A stretch of 64,000 nucleotides of DNA from Geodermatophilus pulveris (GTDB taxonomy: Bacteria > Actinomycetota > Actinomycetes > Mycobacteriales > Geodermatophilaceae): the NCBI RefSeq assembly GCF_900188375.1, contig NZ_FZOO01000001.1, positions 655,973-719,972 of the forward strand, written 5' to 3'. The translations under genes and the position numbers were made by a program. How positions within the stretch are numbered: position 1 is the first letter of the stretch; each line of letters opens with the position of its first letter. The notes beneath the pieces were generated by a model. That model worked only from the letters and a program-made list of their open reading frames with translations. It had not been told where the DNA came from and did not search any database. Of the stretch, positions 57,195-64,000 are shown piece by piece.

Positions 57195-58199
57195 GTGCTG
57201 CGCTGGCGGGGGCTGGAGGCCACCCCGGGCGACCTGGGACGCACCGTGGTCACCGTGGGCATGTACGACGGCGTGCACCGCGGTCACCAGGAGCTGATCG
57301 GCACCGCGGTGCGGCGGGCCCGCACGCTGGGCCGCCCCTGCCTGCTGCTCACCTTCGACCCGCACCCCTCCGAGGTGGTCCGGCCCGGGTCGCACCCGGC
57401 GATCCTCACCTCGCTGGACCGCAAGGCCGAGCTGGTGGCCGCGCTCGGCGTCGACGCGATGTGCGTGCTGCCCTTCACCCCGGAGTTCCAGCGGCTGGCC
57501 CCGGAGACCTTCACGCACACCGTGCTCGTCCAGCACCTGCACGCCGCCTCGGTGGTCGTGGGGGAGAACTTCACCTACGGGCACCGGGCGGCGGGCACCG
57601 TCACGACGCTGGCCCAGGAGGGCCGCCGCTTCGGCTTCACCGTGGAGGGGGTGTCGCTGGCCGGCGACACCTCCGCCGACGGCGAGATCACCATCTCCTC
57701 GACCTACGTGCGCGCGTGCGTCGCCGCCGGCGACATGGAGGCCGCCGCCCGCGCGCTGGGCCGGCCGCACCGCATCGAGGGCGTCGTCGTGCGCGGGGAG
57801 CGGCGCGGGCGGGAGCTGGGCTACCCGACGGCGAACGTGGAGTCCCCGCCGTACACCGCGGTCCCCGCCGACGGGGTCTACGCCGGCGGACTGGTCATCC
57901 TGGACCCGCGCACCGGGGCCAGCGTGCGCACCGCGCCGGCGGCGATCTCGGTCGGCACCAACCCCACCTTCCAGGGCAGCCGGCGCACCGTGGAGGCCTA
58001 CCTGCTGGACTTCGACGGCGACCTCTACGGGGAGCACGTGGGAGTGGAGTTCGTGCAGCGGCTGCGCCCGATGACCACCTTCGCCGGGGTGGCCGAGCTC
58101 GTCGCCGCCATGGACCGCGACGTCGGCGCGACGCGGGCGATCACGGCGTCGGCGTACGGGACGGCACCCCGGCCGGGCGCCGTCCCCGGCCCGGGCTGA
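57195..58199 (+). CDS. ribF: Bifunctional riboflavin kinase/FAD synthetase
   Basis: Makes FMN then FAD. 334 residues. The N-terminal adenylyltransferase domain has VTVGMYDGVHRGHQELIG (near 17-34), LLLTFDPHPSEVVRP, VVVGENFTYGHRAAGT and ISSTYVRACVAAGDM. The C-terminal riboflavin kinase domain has GRELGYPTANVE (near 207), DGVYAGGL, SVGTNPTFQGSRRTVEAYLL and VEFVQRLRPMTTF. GTG 57195 is 4 bases after the ilvE stop. It precedes rpsO, as in many bacteria. Confidence 0.94.
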   Translation: MLRWRGLEATPGDLGRTVVTVGMYDGVHRGHQELIGTAVRRARTLGRPCLLLTFDPHPSEVVRPGSHPAILTSLDRKAELVAALGVDAMCVLPFTPEFQRLAPETFTHTVLVQHLHAASVVVGENFTYGHRAAGTVTTLAQEGRRFGFTVEGVSLAGDTSADGEITISSTYVRACVAAGDMEAAARALGRPHRIEGVVVRGERRGRELGYPTANVESPPYTAVPADGVYAGGLVILDPRTGASVRTAPAAISVGTNPTFQGSRRTVEAYLLDFDGDLYGEHVGVEFVQRLRPMTTFAGVAELVAAMDRDVGATRAITASAYGTAPRPGAVPGPG

Positions 58200-58362
58200 C
58201 CCCGGCCGGTCCGGCGGCCGGTCGGGCCGGTCGGCCACCTGGCGGCCGGGCCGTCGCGGGGACGGCGTATCGTCACGTGGCATCGGGGTCACCCGACGTG
58301 TGCGCAGCCTGCCCTCGTGACCCAGACCGGGGGCCACACCCGACCTGCCCAGGAGGGCGACC

Positions 58363-58632
58363 ATGGCGCTCGACAGCGCGACCAAGCAGCAGATCATGAC
58401 CGACTACGCGACGGTCGAGAAGGACACCGGCTCCCCCGAGGTGCAGGTCGCCATGCTGACCCGCCGGATCAGCGACCTGACCGAGCACCTCAAGCAGCAC
58501 AAGCACGACCACCACAGCCGCCGGGGGCTGCTGCTGCTCGTCGGTCGCCGGCGCCGGCTGCTGAACTACCTGGCGAAGACCGACATCAACCGGTACCGGT
58601 CGCTCATCGAGCGGCTCGGCCTGCGCCGGTGA
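58363..58632 (+). CDS. rpsO: 30S ribosomal protein S15
   Basis: 89 residues, the standard length: [40 protein letters not shown] and [20 protein letters not shown] with LRR. The ATG follows CAGGAGGG. TATCGT at 58268-58273 is a possible -10 box, leaving a leader of about 85 bases between ribF and rpsO. A 34-bp palindromic terminator follows. Confidence 0.97.
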   Translation: MALDSATKQQIMTDYATVEKDTGSPEVQVAMLTRRISDLTEHLKQHKHDHHSRRGLLLLVGRRRRLLNYLAKTDINRYRSLIERLGLRR

Positions 58633-58635
58633 AGC

Positions 58636-58669
58636 AGAGGGGACCGTCCCGGCCGGGACGGTCCCCTCT
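58636..58669 (+). terminator. 34-bp perfect palindrome after rpsO
   Basis: Arms 58636-58652 and 58653-58669 are perfectly complementary, beginning 4 bases after the rpsO stop and followed by CTCGTG. It makes a very stable hairpin between rpsO and pnp, where RNase processing of the joint transcript occurs in other bacteria. Confidence 0.75.
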
Positions 58670-58866
58670 CTCGTGCGGCACCCGCCGCACGGGACCAGGG
58701 CCCCGCGCCGGACCCCGTCGCTGATCGGTCCTCGGTGGTGGCCCCCGGGCCCGCCCCTCCGCGCGAGGGGGTTCCCGTGGGCCTCGATCGAAGACCGGTC
58801 ACCCGGGCGCAGCCAGCGCGAGCCACGAAGAGGACGTCGCCGCATGCGACGTAGGAAGAGGACAGC

Positions 58867-61139
58867 GTGTCCGCACCCACCACCCAGAACACCCCCGCCG
58901 CGGAGTTCGACCCCGAGGACGGGGTCACCACCGCCACCGCGGTCATCGACAACGGCAGCTTCGGCAGCCGCTCGGTCACCTTCGAGACCGGCCGGCTGGC
59001 CCGGCAGGCCGCCGGCTCGGTCGTCGTCACCATGGGCGACACCATGCTGCTGTCGGCCACCACGGCCGGCCGCCAGCCGAAGGAGCACTTCGACTTCTTC
59101 CCGCTCACCGTGGACGTCGAGGAGCGCATGTACGCCGCCGGGCGCATCCCCGGCTCGTTCTTCCGCCGCGAGGGCCGGCCGTCGGAGGACGCGATCCTCA
59201 CCTGCCGGCTGATCGACCGCCCGCTGCGCCCGACCTTCGCCAAGGGCCTGCGCAACGAGGTGCAGGTCGTCATCACCGTGCTGTCGCTGGACCCCGACCA
59301 CCTGTACGACGTGCTGGCCATCAACGGCGCCTCGGCGTCCACCCAGCTGTCCGGCCTGCCGTTCTCCGGCCCGGTCGGCGGCACCCGCGTGGCGCTCGTC
59401 AACGGCCAGTGGGTGGGCTTCCCGACGCACGCCGAGCTCGAGGACGCCGTCTTCGACATGGTCGTGGCCGGCCGGGTGCTCCCGGACGGCGACGTCGCGA
59501 TCATGATGGTCGAGGCCGAGGCCACCGAGAAGACGATCGCGCTGGTCGCCGGCGGTGCCCCCGCGCCGACCGAGGAGGTCGTCGCCCAGGGCCTGGAGGC
59601 CGCCAAGCCCTTCATCCGGGCGCTGTGCGAGGCGCAGGCGGCCCTGGCCGCGAAGGCCGCCAAGCCGGTCGCGGACTTCCCCCGCTTCCTGGACCACCAG
59701 GACGACGTCTACGCCGCCGTGGAGTCCGCCGCCCTCGACCGCCTGACCCAGGCACAGTCGATCGCCGGCAAGACCGAGCGCAACGACGCCACCGACGCGC
59801 TCAAGGACGAGGTGCTCGCGTCGCTGGCCGAGCAGTTCCCCGGGCGCGAGAAGGAGGTCTCGGCCGCCTTCCGCGCGCTCACCAAGAAGGTCGTCCGGCA
59901 GCGGATCCTGCGCGACAAGGTCCGCATCGACGGCCGCGGCCTGACCGACATCCGGCCGCTGTCGGCCGAGGTCGAGGTCCTCCCGCGGGTGCACGGCTCG
60001 GCGCTGTTCGAGCGCGGCGAGACCCAGATCCTGGGCGTGACCACGCTGAACATGCTGCGCATGGAGCAGCAGCTGGACACGCTCTCGCCGGTCAACCGCA
60101 AGCGCTACATGCACAACTACAACTTCCCGCCGTACTCCACCGGGGAGACCGGCCGGGTGGGCTCGCCGAAGCGCCGGGAGATCGGCCACGGCGCGCTGGC
60201 CGAGCGGGCGCTGCTGCCCGTGCTGCCCGACCGCGAGGAGTTCCCCTACGCGATCCGGCAGGTGTCCGAGGCGCTGGGCTCCAACGGCTCGACGTCCATG
60301 GGCTCGGTCTGCGCCTCCACCCTGGCGCTGCTCAACGCCGGCGTGCCGCTGCGCGCGCCGGTCGCCGGCATCGCCATGGGCCTGGTCTCCGACGAGGTCG
60401 ACGGCAAGACCGAGTACGTCGCGCTGACCGACATCCTCGGCGCCGAGGACGCGTTCGGCGACATGGACTTCAAGGTCGCCGGCACCAAGGACTTCGTCAC
60501 GGCCCTCCAGCTGGACACGAAGCTCGACGGCATCCCCTCCGACGTGCTGGCCCAGGCGCTGACCCAGGCCCGCGCGGCCCGGCTGCACATCCTCGACGTC
60601 ATGGGCGAGGCCATCGACGGCCCCGACGAGATGAGCCCGTACGCCCCGCGGGTCACCACCGTGCGCATCCCGGTCGACAAGATCGGCGCGGTCATCGGCC
60701 CCAAGGGCCAGATGATCAACGCCATCCAGGACGAGACCGGCGCGGACATCACCATCGAGGACGACGGGACGATCTACGTCGGCGCCTCCGACGGTCCCTC
60801 GGCCCAGGCCGCGGTGGACCGGATCAACGCCATCGCCAACCCGCAGATGCCCAAGGTGGGGGAGCGCTTCCTCGGCACGGTCGTCAAGACCACGCCGTTC
60901 GGCGCCTTCGTCTCCCTGCTGCCCGGCAAGGACGGCCTGGTGCACATCAGCAAGCTCGGCGCCGGCAAGCGCATCGGCAAGGTCGAGGACGTCGTCAACG
61001 TCGGCGACAAGCTGCAGGTGGAGATCACCGACATCGACGCCCGCGGCAAGATCAGCCTGGTGCCGGTGGCGGCCGAGGGTGACGGCGCCGCCGACGCCGC
61101 AGCCCCGGCCGGTGACGCCGAGCCGGCACCCGCGGGGGC

Positions 61140-61143
<4 letters not shown>
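58867..61143 (+). CDS. pnp: Polyribonucleotide nucleotidyltransferase (PNPase)
   Basis: Phosphorolytic 3'-5' exoribonuclease. 758 residues: first RNase PH domain ([40 protein letters not shown]), all-helical linker, second PH domain ([59 protein letters not shown]). KH domain has [19 protein letters not shown] (near 610), and the S1 domain spans about 660-735 ([20 protein letters not shown]). GTG 58867 follows AAGAGGA. The 197-base leader after the rpsO terminator is GC-rich with no clear motif. It overlaps the M16 gene by 4 bases. Confidence 0.97.
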
Positions 61144-63729
<2,586 letters not shown>

Positions 63730-63752
63730 CGGCCGCCGCCCCCGCGCTCGAC

Positions 63753-63783
63753 TTGCGCACCGCCCCCAGGTGTCGTGTATGGT
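63753..63783 (+). promoter_or_regulatory. Candidate rRNA operon promoter
   Basis: TATGGT at 63778-63783 is a good -10 box, with TTGCGC at 63753-63758 as a possible -35 at a long 19-base spacing. TACAGT at 63855-63860 could be the -10 of a second promoter. Multiple promoters are usual for actinobacterial rrn operons. Confidence 0.4.
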
Positions 63784-64000
63784 CTCCTACGCGCCGGACG
63801 GGCCCGAGAGGGTCGCGGAGAGCACCCTCGAGGTGCGGGATCCGCGAACCGGCGTACAGTGGGACAAGCCGCGAGAGACGACGCCCGGAAGGGTCGAGTC
63901 GCTGCGCGTCCGCTCTTTGAGAACTCAACAGCGTGCCGAAAGTCAGTGCCAAGTATTTGACCCCTTTGTGGGTTCCTTTGGTTGATTGATCGAGAGCGTC
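63784..64000 (+). promoter_or_regulatory. Leader region of an rRNA operon (16S gene beyond window)
   Basis: The stretch from about 63913 reads CTCTTTGAGAACTCAACAGC, then GTGCCGAAAGTCAGTGCCAA and TTTGTGGGTTCC. This is the recognisable actinobacterial 16S leader with a boxA-like antitermination signal (63913-63929) bound by NusB/NusE with NusA. Base composition turns markedly A/T-richer here. The window ends before the mature 16S 5' end, so no rRNA is annotated. Confidence 0.75.

Noticed and set aside
63784..64000. Small reading frames of about 60-70 codons in the rrn leader
   Set aside because: They lack ribosome sites and overlap a recognised 16S leader.

Overview
The window is very GC-rich chromosomal DNA with almost exclusively G or C at third codon positions, many GTG starts and many 4-base GTGA/ATGA overlaps. 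Gene content and order (ffh, rpsP-khpA-rimM-trmD, rplS-lepB-rnhB-DUF2469-yraN-comM-dprA, xerC, a WhiG-type sigma factor, rpsB-tsf-pyrH-frr-cdsA, rlmN, dxr-rip1-ispG, rimP-nusA-ylxR-infB-rbfA-truB-ribF-rpsO-pnp-M16-dapB) are those of an actinobacterium. The WhiG homologue, the LepB type and the overall style suggest a Geodermatophilaceae-like lineage (Blastococcus, Geodermatophilus, Modestobacter). That placement is inference.

Layout. 1-4.4 kb: the 3' part of glnD, a small zinc-ribbon protein, and a baeRF-type protein with a coupled small partner, divergent from a winged-helix regulator. 4.5-9.1 kb: ffh coupled to an amidohydrolase, then proS. 9.2-12.4 kb: an AraC regulator divergent from a molybdopterin oxidoreductase, the most accessory-looking pair. 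12.6-16.7 kb: ribosome maturation genes (rpsP, khpA, rimM, trmD), a Nudix hydrolase, rplS, lepB. 16.9-24.1 kb: a LuxR-type regulator with a degenerate receiver, then rnhB, DUF2469, yraN, comM, dprA, xerC and whiG. 24.1-25.5 kb: an apparently decayed MntA/HepT-type toxin-antitoxin pair and an M23 peptidase. 25.7-30.2 kb: rpsB, tsf, pyrH, frr, cdsA. 30.2-36.3 kb: a broken acetyltransferase, a membrane protein, PPK2, a SPOUT methyltransferase, a protein with a perfect 10-copy 15-bp repeat, rlmN, a VIT1-like transporter and a DUF2631 protein. 36.4-45 kb: isoprenoid genes dxr and ispG around the site-2 protease, an acetyltransferase, a lipoprotein transpeptidase, a hemerythrin-like protein, and a DUF4439/Tat lipoprotein pair. 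45-63.7 kb: the nusA-infB superoperon with truB, ribF, rpsO, pnp and an M16 peptidase, interrupted by a HAD hydrolase, a MhuD-like haem oxygenase and ilvE, and ending in dapB. The last 270 bases look like the promoter and leader of an rRNA operon whose 16S gene begins beyond the window.

Working together: most genes serve translation (ribosomal proteins, factors, rRNA/tRNA modification), envelope export and proteolysis (Ffh, LepB, Rip1), isoprenoid and phospholipid synthesis, and RNA turnover (Pnp, RNase HII, NrnA).

Most unusual observations: a family of about 55-bp intergenic elements with two nested stems that differ between copies in a compensatory way around a nearly constant 10-base loop (six copies and one partial, mostly just after stop codons); a HepT toxin that has lost the Arg of its RX4H motif next to an MntA reading frame with no stop; and a response regulator with Glu in place of the phospho-acceptor Asp.
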